Shown in pieces: positions 1 through 7,213 of a stretch of DNA of 8,173 bases. How positions within the stretch are numbered: position 1 is the stretch's first letter; each line of letters begins with the position of its first letter. The DNA comes from an uncultured Cellvibrio sp. GTDB taxonomy: Bacteria; Pseudomonadota; Gammaproteobacteria; Pseudomonadales; Cellvibrionaceae. The stretch covers positions 1-8,173 of the forward strand of contig CAMPIG010000212.1 of NCBI GenBank assembly GCA_946886255.1, in the 5' to 3' direction. The notes under the pieces were generated by a model. The model worked only from the letters and a program-made list of their open reading frames with translations, ran no database searches and was not told the origin of the DNA. The position numbers and the translations under genes are program-made.

Positions 1-188
1 AACGTGAGATAACGATATTCGCGCTCATCATTTTCGCTCTTGATGACATCAACAACAGCTGTCACCGCCGGGACGTCATCAGGCACCGCCAAGTCTTCCT
101 GGGCGGCAACCAAGCCGCTGCGCAGCAGGCACGCAGAGCAAAGCAACAACCAGTAAAGATGCCGGGCAAAACGACTTACGCTATTCAT
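1..188 (-). CDS. M16-family (insulinase-like) zinc peptidase precursor, N-terminal fragment
   Basis: Only the first 62 codons are inside the window; the gene continues beyond the left edge. The translation starts MNSVSRFARHLYW and has a hydrophobic stretch at residues 11-28 ending in VAAQ, which looks like a Sec signal peptide cleaved near residue 29-30. After a short acidic, Ala/Val-rich linker comes NDEREYRYLT (residues 53-62). In periplasmic M16 peptidases (protease III/pitrilysin-like proteins of gammaproteobacteria) this string directly precedes 'NGLRVLL' at the start of the catalytic domain. The zinc-binding HxxEH motif would lie to the left and cannot be checked. The start is taken as ATG at 188, with AAGG(TG) at 198-203 upstream. 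An in-frame GTG at 194 is an alternative with 5-nt spacing. It follows the TusA-family gene on the same strand after about 100 nt, so the two may be cotranscribed. The family call rests on a short conserved motif plus the signal peptide. Confidence 0.7.
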   Translation of the reverse strand, partial: MNSVSRFARHLYWLLLCSACLLRSGLVAAQEDLAVPDDVPAVTAVVDVIKSENDEREYRYLT

Positions 189-288
189 CAACACAATCAC
201 CTTCATTTAACGCGTTACTGGAGAACGCCTGGCACGTCTTATCTTGCGTTACGATTGTTCCATTCCCCTGAACAGGGCACCATGCGAT

Positions 289-570
289 TTACCTTTTCCG
301 CAGGAGATACACATAACAACCACTCTGCTCACAAAAGCCTTCCAGGGCATGGCCACTGATTTCAGCGAAGGCGTAAAAGTCGCGTACCGAACCGGCATCG
401 GTCGCGGTCACCCGCAATAACTCACCGGATGCCAACTCCCGCAGAGCCTGCTTGGCGCGCAAGAGCGGCAAGGGACAGCGCAAACCACTGGCATCGACTT
501 CCGTCGTCACAACATGCGTCGTGATCTCCTCATAAGCAATGCGCGGCAACTGCTGATTTGGATCATTCAT
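289..570 (-). CDS. tusA: TusA/SirA-family sulfurtransferase (sulfur carrier protein)
   Basis: The 93-residue protein has the TusA/YedF/SirA fold signature: VDASGLRCPLPLLRAKQAL at residues 25-43, with the CPxP motif C32-P-L-P35. In the family this cysteine carries a persulfide passed between sulfurtransferases (tRNA thiolation, molybdenum cofactor maturation and similar jobs). The later LLRVTATDAGSVRDF matches the second beta-alpha unit. It is soluble and cytoplasmic, slightly longer than the roughly 80-residue E. coli TusA, with an N-terminal extension of about 20 residues and two extra C-terminal cysteines (C80, C85). I chose ATG at 570 over an upstream start at 621, because the family homology begins shortly after it and a CAGG motif lies 9 nt before it. 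It is divergent from the BepA-like gene. The P. aeruginosa PA1005/PA1006 neighbourhood, as I recall it, has the same pairing of BepA and a TusA homologue linked to molybdenum homeostasis. Which TusA-family subgroup this is cannot be settled, so the symbol is tentative. Confidence 0.85.
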   Translation of the reverse strand: MNDPNQQLPRIAYEEITTHVVTTEVDASGLRCPLPLLRAKQALRELASGELLRVTATDAGSVRDFYAFAEISGHALEGFCEQSGCYVYLLRKR

Positions 571-732
571 GCCAATAAACCTGCCTATGCTAGGGAACCC
601 TGCCGGGTCCAGGTTGAACAAAGTTGGCGCATATTAGTCCAAAGCCTGTCTATCCGCCGACCATAGCCTTCGGCCAGCAAAGACGCTAGAGTAACGCCCG
701 CTAGATCGCCACCCGGAGGAGTGCCAACAACT
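571..732. promoter_or_regulatory. Divergent intergenic region between tusA-like and bepA-like genes
   Basis: About 160 bases separate the two divergent starts and must contain both promoters. I see no convincing -35/-10 pair on either strand. The AT-richer patch at 631-637 (ATATTAG) is the only plausible -10 core, read as TAATAT on the minus strand or TATTAG on the plus strand, but neither has a good -35 at 16-18 nt. A strong Shine-Dalgarno sequence, GGAGGA, lies at 715-720 on the plus strand and serves the BepA-like gene. Confidence 0.4.
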
Positions 733-2178
733 GTGTCTGTGTTTCGCAAAACCTTGCTGATTCCAATGATTCTCGCAAGCAGCATCGCTATGAATGCGGC
801 GGCGGAGATAGAACTTCCGATGTTGGGAGACACCAGCTCCAGCATGATCTCACCAGTGCAGGAGCGTGTGCTTGGGCAAAAGTGGTTGCGATTGTACCGT
901 AGTCAGGTTCCCACGTCCTCTGATCCCTTGATTATCGATTACCTCGAAAAACTGCTGAATCGGTTGGCGATACACAGCCAACTGGACAACAAAGATCTGG
1001 AATTGGTGCTGGTCCAGAACGATACCCTTAATGCCTTTGCTGTGCCGGGGGGCATCATCGGTGTCCACACCGGTTTGCTGACCTATGCGAGAACAGAAAA
1101 TCAACTGGCGGCGGTATTAGCCCATGAACTGGCGCACTTGAGCCAACGCCATTATGCCCGCCAACTTGAACAGCAAAAGAACATGGCCGCACCCTTTTAT
1201 GCCGGGATGCTGGCTAGCCTGGTGTTGCTCGCGACGAGCGGCTCTAACAGCGATGCAGGTCTCGCCGCCCTGGCCACCACCCAAGCGGCGGCCATAGATG
1301 CCCAATTGCGCTTCAGCCGGCAAAATGAGCAGGAAGCCGACCGAATCGGTATGCAGACCATGATTGAAGCAGGGTTAGATCCCTATGCCGCCTCAGATAT
1401 GTTTGAAGAAATGCTGCGCGGCAGTCGCTATGGCCGCCGTCCACCGGAATTCCTGCTGACGCACCCGATTACCGAAAGCCGTATCTCCGATGCCCGCAAC
1501 CGCGCGATGCAGTACCCACGTAAACAATACGACGATAATCTCGAATTCCAGTTGATGCGCACCCGCATTCGGGTCAGGAGTGAAGAAACACCGCAGTTAG
1601 CGGTCAAACGCTTCAAGGGTGAAGTTGCGGGAGATAGTGCATCAGCCGATGCCAGCCGCTACGGTCTTGTATTGGCTTATACCGATGCGCAGCAATTTGC
1701 CGAAGCCAGGGCAACGCTCAAACCCTTATTGGAAAAAGATCCCGAGCGGCTGAGCTACCTCATCATGGCCAATGACATTGAAGTGGCTGCCCGGAACTAC
1801 AAGCCTGCACTTAAAGATCTGGAAGCTCTGCTGGATAAAAACCCCGGCAGTCACCCGGTCATCGTGCGTTACGCCGAAGCCTTGATGAAAGCTGGCGACT
1901 ATCAAGGCAGTGCTGCCGTATTGGAACGCTATTCGCGGCAACGCAGTAAAGATGACTATGTCTGGTATCTGTTAGCGGAAGTGTACGGACTGGCGGGAAA
2001 TATTCTCGGTGTGCATGAAGCACGCGCCGAATATTTTATTCTCAACGGTGTGTATGACCGCGCGCAGATTCAATTGCGCAATGCATTAAAGCTGGCGCAA
2101 GGCAATTTCCACCGCACCGCTTTACTGGAAGAACGATTGAAATATGTGGAGCGCCAGCGACAGGAACAAAACTTTTAA
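733..2178 (+). CDS. bepA: BepA/YfgC-like M48 periplasmic metalloprotease with TPR domain
   Basis: A 481-residue secreted zinc peptidase, close to the 487 residues of E. coli BepA (YfgC). BepA works in the periplasm on outer-membrane protein assembly: it degrades stalled substrates of the BAM complex and helps LptD maturation. A signal peptide (residues 1-24, ending MNAAA before EIELP) is followed by the M48 domain. This has the zinc motif HELAH (H131, E132, H135) and the third-ligand motif ExxxD (E199, D203) in NEQEADRIGM. A THP at H244 matches the position of the regulatory histidine reported for E. coli BepA (His246, from memory). A hydrophobic, probably membrane-facing stretch lies at 154-167. 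The C-terminal 180 residues are alpha-helical TPR repeats (for example around 315-335, 355-370 and 385-400). The longest frame opens at GTG 721, but GGAGGA at 715-720 abuts it; GTG 733, 12 nt away, is more plausible. The gene is convergent with the PAS-GGDEF-EAL gene. Confidence 0.93.
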   Translation: MSVFRKTLLIPMILASSIAMNAAAEIELPMLGDTSSSMISPVQERVLGQKWLRLYRSQVPTSSDPLIIDYLEKLLNRLAIHSQLDNKDLELVLVQNDTLNAFAVPGGIIGVHTGLLTYARTENQLAAVLAHELAHLSQRHYARQLEQQKNMAAPFYAGMLASLVLLATSGSNSDAGLAALATTQAAAIDAQLRFSRQNEQEADRIGMQTMIEAGLDPYAASDMFEEMLRGSRYGRRPPEFLLTHPITESRISDARNRAMQYPRKQYDDNLEFQLMRTRIRVRSEETPQLAVKRFKGEVAGDSASADASRYGLVLAYTDAQQFAEARATLKPLLEKDPERLSYLIMANDIEVAARNYKPALKDLEALLDKNPGSHPVIVRYAEALMKAGDYQGSAAVLERYSRQRSKDDYVWYLLAEVYGLAGNILGVHEARAEYFILNGVYDRAQIQLRNALKLAQGNFHRTALLEERLKYVERQRQEQNF

Positions 2179-2239
2179 TTCTGCCGGGCTAACTATCAAA
2201 GGCATAAATCAGTTCAAGAAATAATTTGACGGAATGCAG
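2179..2239. other. Short convergent intergenic gap
   Basis: Sixty-one bases separate the stops of the convergent bepA-like and PAS-GGDEF-EAL genes. It is AT-rich, but I see no stable GC stem followed by a T-run on either strand. Termination here is either factor-dependent or not recognisable by eye. Confidence 0.4.
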
Positions 2240-5200
2240 CTAGTTTGCAGGAATAAAAGTGTGCGGAAATCTTTTGGTCCAATCTGAGTTGCTGACCCAT
2301 TCGTCGGCCTTATCTGCAGGCATGGGTCGGCCGATATGATAGCCTTGGGCATCATCACAACCCATCATATTCAAACGCCGCAATAATTCTTCGTTTTCCA
2401 CTCCTTCTGCCACCACCTTCAACCCCAGGTTGTGAGCAAGATGGATAGTGGAATTCACAATAACTTCGTCCTGTTTATCCTCAAGCATATTGCGCACAAA
2501 TGAATAATCAATCTTGAGCGTTTGTACCGGCAGCCGCTTGAGATACGCGAGTGAAGAGTAGCCTGTGCCGAAGTCATCAATGGCCAACAACACCTCCAGT
2601 TCGTGCAATTGATCCAATACCCGCATGGCGCGATTGGGGTCGGTCATGATAGAACTTTCAGTAATTTCCAATTCAAGATACTTGGGCGGCAACTGGTATT
2701 GTTGCAACAGACGCATAATTTTTTTGGGCATGTTTTCATCGAGCAAATTGCGCGCGGACAAATTCACAGCCACCGTGACAGCCAACCCCTGATCGTGCCA
2801 CGACCGGCATTGCTCAATACTTTTGTCCAGCACCCAGGCCGTCATGGGATGAATCAGGCTGGTCATTTCAACAATCGGTATAAACTCGCCGGGCGGCACA
2901 AATCCAAGCTCCGGGTGATTCCACCGTAACAGCGCTTCAAACCCGTAAAAACAATTGGATTCCAGCGAGACTTTGGGCTGGAAATATAAACACAATTGAT
3001 CTTCACGAATTGCGCGACCCAATTCACCCATCAGCGCCAGACGTTTGGGTGAATGTGGATCGTATTCCGGGTTGTATAGTGACAATCCGGACATTTCGGT
3101 CTTGGCGCGGTACATGGCTACATCGGCATAACGCATCATGGTACTGACATCCTGCGCCTGGTTCGGACATAAGGAAATTCCGATACTGGCACTGATTTCG
3201 GTACAAAAGCCTTCAACATCAAATTCCTGGCGCAAGGCATCCAGCACACGGTGGCCAAAGACTATCGCTTGCCGCTGATTGCGGATGCGCGGCAAGAAGA
3301 TGGCAAACTCATCACCCCCAAGGCGAGCAATCAAGCCCGGCATCTCGGACATCTCTGTCTCCAGGCGTGGACCGATCAATTGTAAAAGGCGATCACCGAC
3401 CTGATGCCCCAAGGTATCGTTGATCTCTTTAAAACGATCCAGATCAATCAGCATCAAGGCACACAAATGCCCTTCTTCGCGATGGTGAATCCAATGGTCG
3501 ATCTCGCGATAGAGTTTGATTCTGTTAGGCAACTTGGTGAGTGCGTCATGAGTGGACTGATATGCAAGACGATCTTCATAACGTTTGCGTGCAGTAATAT
3601 CTTTGGTCGTTCCCCAGACGCGGCGCAGCAAACCATTTTCTACCACACCAACACAGGAAATTTGATAGCACAGGCGACGGCCTTTGTTATCTTCACGCAC
3701 GATATCGTGATCAACCAATTGATAACTTTTTCCCACGAAGTGGTGCAGATCAAACAGGTAGTTTTGTGAACCGCTTTCCACCAAACCTGAGCCCAGAATT
3801 TCGTTGATATCCTGCGCACCCAGCATTCGCACCAGCACGTTGTTGCACTCAGACAACCGTGCGCTCTGCGCAATATCTGTTACCTGTTGTTCCAATTCCG
3901 CCGTTGTGTCGACCGGCGGAATCATGTCGTAACACCAGATGGCTTCAGAGCTGTTGGCGATGAACGCTTTGTAACGCGCTTCGCTTTCTTCAAGGGCGCG
4001 CTCTTTAATTAAATTGTCAGTAATATCTGTCATCACCAACAACAATCCGCTGACTTGACCGGCGTTGTCCAGGGTGGGAATTTTATCGACGGTAAACCAA
4101 CACTGCGCACCATCAACGTGGGTACTTTCGATGGATTTCAGTATGGGTTGACCCGTGCGAATCACTTGCATGATTTCACGTTGACGCTCCGCCGGATCAT
4201 CCCAAAAACGAGCAACTTCGATAAAACTCTTTCCGGCTGCAGCATCACCAATCAATTTAAGTGCTAATAAATTACTGTCCTTGATCATGCCCCAACGATC
4301 CAGGTACCAGATCGCCGAATGCATGGAATCCAGAAGTAGATGTAATTCTTTGCGTTGATTTTCCAAGGTTTCCTCAATCGCTTTTTGACGGCTGATTTCT
4401 GTCAACACCTGGCCCACGCCAACAACATTATCCGCCGCATCCTTAACCGGAAAACGGGCACTGACAAAGGTACTTCTATACTTTTCGCCCTGTGCGCCAT
4501 CCTGCGCGGGTAATATTTCCTCCGCTTGCGCCACATCATGGCCTTGCAGTATTTGTTGGTCCTGCCAGGCAAGCCGCGCTGCCGTAGCCGGGTCAAATAA
4601 TTCCGCATCCGTTTTACCGCATATTTCTTCGAGGTCACGACCGAGCCAGGATGAAAAACTCTGGTTTACCAACAGATAATGTCCCGTTACCGACTTGACA
4701 GTAATCAGGCTCCGGGAATTATTAATCAAGCTGTAAAGTAATTGATCCTGTTGCTGTAAAGCTTCGCTGGCACCCAACTCCAGCGAACAGTCCTGTATCT
4801 GCACCAGCATGCGGGCTACCTTGCCATTGCGATTTTTCAACGGCAAAAAGTGCGCGCGCAGATAGAGCTTTGGTTTATCCAATAATTTATTGCGGTGGAG
4901 ATGACCCAACGGATAATACAGATCAAGACTGGTACTTTGCCCTTGTTCATATGCCTGCTTGATGCGCGTGTGTGCATGAATCTCGGCGCTGATGTTTTTG
5001 TCTTTGAATAAATTGTAGTGCCCAATTGCCCTGATTGCCTGGCGCGGTGTGAGATTGAATAGCTTTTCCAGCGCCTGGTTTTGCTGCAATACGATGCCAG
5101 CGCTGTCCGTCATGATGCTGGGAACCGGACTTTCAGCAAACAAATTCCCTAACCATTGTTGAATCGTCTCCGGGCCGGGATTGGCCAGCCAATGGTTGCT

Positions 5201-5569
5201 GCTAACCACAATGCCCTGAAAACAAGGCCCCGTTTCGCTGTGGGTATCACCGGTTATTCGACCGATAAAACGCAAACGCGGTGAGTTCACCAAGGCAGCG
5301 AGGCGCACTTCGCATGAGTGCATGTGCGCTGGCTGTTGGGAAGATTGCGTAAGTGTGTTAATGCCAAAAGTTTTCTGAAAGATATAGCTGTCTGCCGCCG
5401 GCATAAGCGCCAAGAGATCGTCGATTCTGGCAAGCGGTACAACCAGTTCCGGCAACAGATCGTAGAAGTGCGCGGACATCTGGAGTTCACCGCTCTGCGG
5501 TCGCAGGCACCATACCGCCATTTCCGAGGCATACAACGCACTGTCGAACTGCAAACCCGCTTGTTTCAA
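2240..5569 (-). CDS. Multi-PAS GGDEF-EAL cyclic-di-GMP turnover protein
   Basis: An 1109-residue soluble protein with no membrane segment or signal peptide. By eye it has five PAS-like sensor regions: about 10-130 (degenerate), 140-262, 275-395, 405-520 and 530-662. The last carries the LSECNNVLVRMLG element and ends with the usual DITARKRYEDRL linker helix. The GGDEF domain (about 665-835) opens with THDALTKLPNR and has an intact active site, GGDEF at 751-755. The I-site position (742-745) reads EMPG, not RxxD, so the canonical product-inhibition site is absent. The EAL domain (about 845-1095) keeps the catalytic and metal ligands: E878 (EALLRW), N936, E968 (ELEITE), D998-D999 (DDFGTG), K1019, E1055 and Q1075. 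Both cyclase and phosphodiesterase chemistry are therefore possible; in many such hybrids the EAL activity dominates. The longest frame starts at TTG 5569 without a well-placed Shine-Dalgarno. ATG 5521 (residue 17) and CTG 5581 are alternatives. It is probably monocistronic. Confidence 0.95.
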   Translation of the reverse strand: MKQAGLQFDSALYASEMAVWCLRPQSGELQMSAHFYDLLPELVVPLARIDDLLALMPAADSYIFQKTFGINTLTQSSQQPAHMHSCEVRLAALVNSPRLRFIGRITGDTHSETGPCFQGIVVSSNHWLANPGPETIQQWLGNLFAESPVPSIMTDSAGIVLQQNQALEKLFNLTPRQAIRAIGHYNLFKDKNISAEIHAHTRIKQAYEQGQSTSLDLYYPLGHLHRNKLLDKPKLYLRAHFLPLKNRNGKVARMLVQIQDCSLELGASEALQQQDQLLYSLINNSRSLITVKSVTGHYLLVNQSFSSWLGRDLEEICGKTDAELFDPATAARLAWQDQQILQGHDVAQAEEILPAQDGAQGEKYRSTFVSARFPVKDAADNVVGVGQVLTEISRQKAIEETLENQRKELHLLLDSMHSAIWYLDRWGMIKDSNLLALKLIGDAAAGKSFIEVARFWDDPAERQREIMQVIRTGQPILKSIESTHVDGAQCWFTVDKIPTLDNAGQVSGLLLVMTDITDNLIKERALEESEARYKAFIANSSEAIWCYDMIPPVDTTAELEQQVTDIAQSARLSECNNVLVRMLGAQDINEILGSGLVESGSQNYLFDLHHFVGKSYQLVDHDIVREDNKGRRLCYQISCVGVVENGLLRRVWGTTKDITARKRYEDRLAYQSTHDALTKLPNRIKLYREIDHWIHHREEGHLCALMLIDLDRFKEINDTLGHQVGDRLLQLIGPRLETEMSEMPGLIARLGGDEFAIFLPRIRNQRQAIVFGHRVLDALRQEFDVEGFCTEISASIGISLCPNQAQDVSTMMRYADVAMYRAKTEMSGLSLYNPEYDPHSPKRLALMGELGRAIREDQLCLYFQPKVSLESNCFYGFEALLRWNHPELGFVPPGEFIPIVEMTSLIHPMTAWVLDKSIEQCRSWHDQGLAVTVAVNLSARNLLDENMPKKIMRLLQQYQLPPKYLELEITESSIMTDPNRAMRVLDQLHELEVLLAIDDFGTGYSSLAYLKRLPVQTLKIDYSFVRNMLEDKQDEVIVNSTIHLAHNLGLKVVAEGVENEELLRRLNMMGCDDAQGYHIGRPMPADKADEWVSNSDWTKRFPHTFIPAN

Positions 5570-5654
5570 TGGTTGATTCAGAAGTGAAACCCTTTGTCAC
5601 TGACCGCTGATAGCCATAAGTGTAGACAAGAATTATCGGACTGCCGATGAAATG

Positions 5655-5674
5655 AAAAAATGGCCGAAATGCCA
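5655..5674 (-). terminator. Weak candidate intrinsic terminator after slyX
   Basis: Reading the minus strand, TGGC (5674-5671), a six-base loop, GCCA (5664-5661) and then six T residues (5660-5655) form a minimal stem-loop with a T-run. The stem is only 4 bp, so this would be a weak terminator at best. It lies 108 nt past the slyX stop and upstream of the next gene on the same strand. Confidence 0.25.
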
Positions 5675-5692
5675 ATGAAGATCGCTGGCATT
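5668..5692. repeat. Perfect 7-bp inverted repeat with 11-base spacer
   Basis: AATGCCA (5668-5674) and TGGCATT (5686-5692) are exact inverted copies separated by 11 bases, about 100-120 bases before the PAS-GGDEF-EAL start. It could be a dimeric regulator operator or an RNA hairpin. It shares its 5671-5674 arm with the weak terminator hairpin listed nearby. No binding-protein family is suggested by the sequence alone. Confidence 0.45.
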
Positions 5693-5732
5693 CTGTTAAG
5701 AAGTGTGAATTTTTTATTCGGGAAAATGCTCT

Positions 5733-5750
5733 CGGGTGGACAAAAACCCG
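5733..5750 (-). terminator. Short hairpin just downstream of slyX
   Basis: CGGGT (5733-5737) and ACCCG (5746-5750) form a 5-bp stem with an 8-base loop, 32 nt after the slyX stop. No T-run follows directly on the minus strand (AGAGCATTTTCCC), so its role as a terminator is doubtful. Confidence 0.2.
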
Positions 5751-5781
5751 GCAAACTTATCTAACGCAGCCCTCGCCTTAC

Positions 5782-6000
5782 TCAATAATGTGGCGGCCGC
5801 TCGTCGAGCGGTTTTTCGTCACCCTGTTCCTGTTGATAAAGCGCGTCATCAAGACGCTTGGCCAGCAGGCGCAACTGTTGTTGCAACGTCACGATTTCCT
5901 GGTCTTGTTTGGCAACCACCTGATTCAGTTGCGTAAGGGTATCCTCCTGAAAGGCAACCCGGGTTTGCAACTCAACCAATTGTTCTTGAAGTTCGTTCAC
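5782..6000 (-). CDS. slyX: SlyX family protein
   Basis: A 72-residue, almost wholly helical coiled-coil protein, the same length as E. coli SlyX. The family signature is clear: LQTRVAFQEDTLTQLNQVV near the N-terminus, a Gln-rich helix with RQLRLLAKRL-like spacing (LQQQLRLLAKRLDD here), and the invariant C-terminal PPHY. The molecular function of SlyX is unknown; the name comes from linkage to slyD, not from a shown activity. It is predicted cytoplasmic. The longest frame starts at an ATG (6021) inside the end of the upstream hydrolase gene. I prefer GTG at 6000 because AGGGG (6008-6012) lies exactly 7 nt before it and the length then fits the family. It is the last gene of the cytochrome-hydrolase-slyX operon, 13 nt after the hydrolase stop. 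Confidence 0.93.
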   Translation of the reverse strand: MNELQEQLVELQTRVAFQEDTLTQLNQVVAKQDQEIVTLQQQLRLLAKRLDDALYQQEQGDEKPLDERPPHY

Positions 6001-6007
6001 AGCAATT

Positions 6008-6012
6008 CCCCT
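6008..6012 (-). promoter_or_regulatory. Shine-Dalgarno for slyX
   Basis: AGGGG on the minus strand, 7 nt before GTG 6000. It lies within the longer frame that starts at ATG 6021, which argues for the downstream GTG as the true start. Confidence 0.6.
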
Positions 6013-6013
6013 A

Positions 6014-7213
6014 TCAAGCATTAATCACATGTTGATACGCCGCATCAATCAACCGGACGGCGCGATGATCGATCAATAAACTTTGGCCCATGCGGGAGGT
6101 TATGTAACCAAAACCCAGACCGTAATCCGGGTCCGAAAAGCCCAGCGAGCCACCAGCACCCGGATGGCCGAACGCCGCTGCCCCCCGCCCAAAGCGGCAA
6201 TCCGGGCGATCCTGGGGCAACATAAACCCGTGGCCAAAACGCAGACGCAACCCCAGCACACGATCATCCTCAGCCGACAGTTCTTGCGAGCAAAGCTGGC
6301 TTTGTGCCGGTGACAACAGTTCCACGTCGCCCAAGCGCCCCTCGTTGGCTAGTGCGCCGAAAACCCTGGCCAATGCCACCGCATTGGCATGGCCATTGGC
6401 CGCCGGAATCTGTGCCTGCCGCCAGGCCGGGCTATTGGTAGCCGTCATAAAACTCACCGGATTGCCGAATGCCCGGTTGGTCACCCCCCTCGGATCAGCT
6501 TTCATAATCTTGCCCAATGCCATGCTATCCGCACCATTGCTGTTGATGATCAATCCGTTGGGATTTTTCAAGGGTGCGGTATCTGCCAAATAGATTTGCT
6601 GTTCCGGTGGTACACCAAACCGGCAGCGAATGCCCAAAGGCTGGGCCACTTCGCGCTGAAAGTATTCATCGAAGCTGGCACAACCACTGGTTCGTTTAAT
6701 CAACTCACCGAGAATCCAGCCGTAAATAAAGGGGGAATAGCCCTGGGCTGTGCCGGGTTCCCACCAGGGGTTTAATGTGGCAATTTCGTCTATCATTTTT
6801 TGCCAGTTGAAGATGTCTTCGTATTCGAGCAAACCGCGAAAAGCTGAAAGACCGGTGCGGTGACACATCACCTGGCGAATAGTGATATCACCTTTATTTT
6901 CCTCCGCAAACTCCGGCCAATAATCCGCTACCGGTTTATCCAGGACAAGCGAGCCACGCTCTGCCAATTGCAGTACACACAATGCCACTAGCGCCTTACC
7001 GGCAGAGAATATATTGACACAGGTATTCTCCTGCCAGGGCTGGCCTGCTACGCCAGCACTCTGATTGTCACGGGTGCCAGCCCAGATATTGACAACTGGC
7101 TCACCAAAGCGATAAATCGCCAGCGCTGCGCCCTGCTCACCCATCTCGGTAAAATTGCGCGAGAACGCTTCAACGACCGGTTCCCAGGCTTTATCCCATT
7201 TTCCTTCAATCAT
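6014..7213 (-). CDS. Beta-lactamase-fold serine hydrolase (class C-like/family VIII esterase)
   Basis: A 399-residue protein of the beta-lactamase/transpeptidase-like family (Pfam PF00144). The nucleophile motif SxxK is S70-A-G-K73 in VNIFSAGKALVAL. The second catalytic motif is Y159-S-P in QGYSPFIYGWILGEL, where the tyrosine stands in the YxN position. A C-terminal HPGAGGSLGF (H350 onward) is in the place of the KTG box. This pattern is that of EstB-like carboxylesterases and uncharacterised 'serine hydrolase' proteins rather than true AmpC beta-lactamases. It has no signal peptide and should be cytoplasmic, another reason to doubt a role in antibiotic resistance. The longest frame begins at 7267, but I chose ATG 7213: GGAG (7221-7224) is 7 nt upstream and the protein domain begins just after. 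The ATG overlaps the cytochrome gene stop by 8 nt (ATGATTGA), implying translational coupling. The substrate is unknown. Confidence 0.9.
   Translation of the reverse strand: MIEGKWDKAWEPVVEAFSRNFTEMGEQGAALAIYRFGEPVVNIWAGTRDNQSAGVAGQPWQENTCVNIFSAGKALVALCVLQLAERGSLVLDKPVADYWPEFAEENKGDITIRQVMCHRTGLSAFRGLLEYEDIFNWQKMIDEIATLNPWWEPGTAQGYSPFIYGWILGELIKRTSGCASFDEYFQREVAQPLGIRCRFGVPPEQQIYLADTAPLKNPNGLIINSNGADSMALGKIMKADPRGVTNRAFGNPVSFMTATNSPAWRQAQIPAANGHANAVALARVFGALANEGRLGDVELLSPAQSQLCSQELSAEDDRVLGLRLRFGHGFMLPQDRPDCRFGRGAAAFGHPGAGGSLGFSDPDYGLGFGYITSRMGQSLLIDHRAVRLIDAAYQHVINA

Larger units (their letters stand above)
5570..5781. promoter_or_regulatory. Intergenic region upstream of PAS-GGDEF-EAL gene and downstream of slyX
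   Basis: This 212-base gap lies between two minus-strand genes, so it holds the 3' end of the slyX operon and the promoter/leader of the c-di-GMP gene. On the minus strand, TACACT at 5624-5619 could be a -10, but no good -35 sits 16-18 nt before it. AAAGGG at 5595-5590 is the only Shine-Dalgarno-like motif and lies 8 nt before a CTG (5581). Hairpin candidates are listed separately. A 62-codon minus-strand frame at 5675-5487 overlaps the gene start in another frame, shows no family features, and looks like chance. Confidence 0.35.

Noticed and set aside
1..188. Lipoprotein signal (LCSAC near residues 16-20) in the M16 precursor
   Set aside because: The residue at -3 of the second cysteine is itself cysteine and the hydrophobic core continues beyond it; an ordinary signal peptide ending VAAQ fits better.
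266..277. Palindrome CCCT-GAAC-AGGG between the tusA-like and M16 genes as a terminator
   Set aside because: The stem is only 4 bp and no T-run follows on the minus strand.
2603..5587. Several plus-strand open frames of 70-121 codons inside the PAS-GGDEF-EAL gene (e.g. 2603-2929, 3404-3769)
   Set aside because: They lie opposite a clearly conserved protein, show no recognisable domain, and have low-complexity composition typical of antisense shadow frames.
5736..6024. Plus-strand frames opposite slyX (5736-5936 and 5788-6024), one with a hydrophobic start
   Set aside because: slyX on the other strand is unambiguous; the plus-strand translations show no family features and no good ribosome-binding site.
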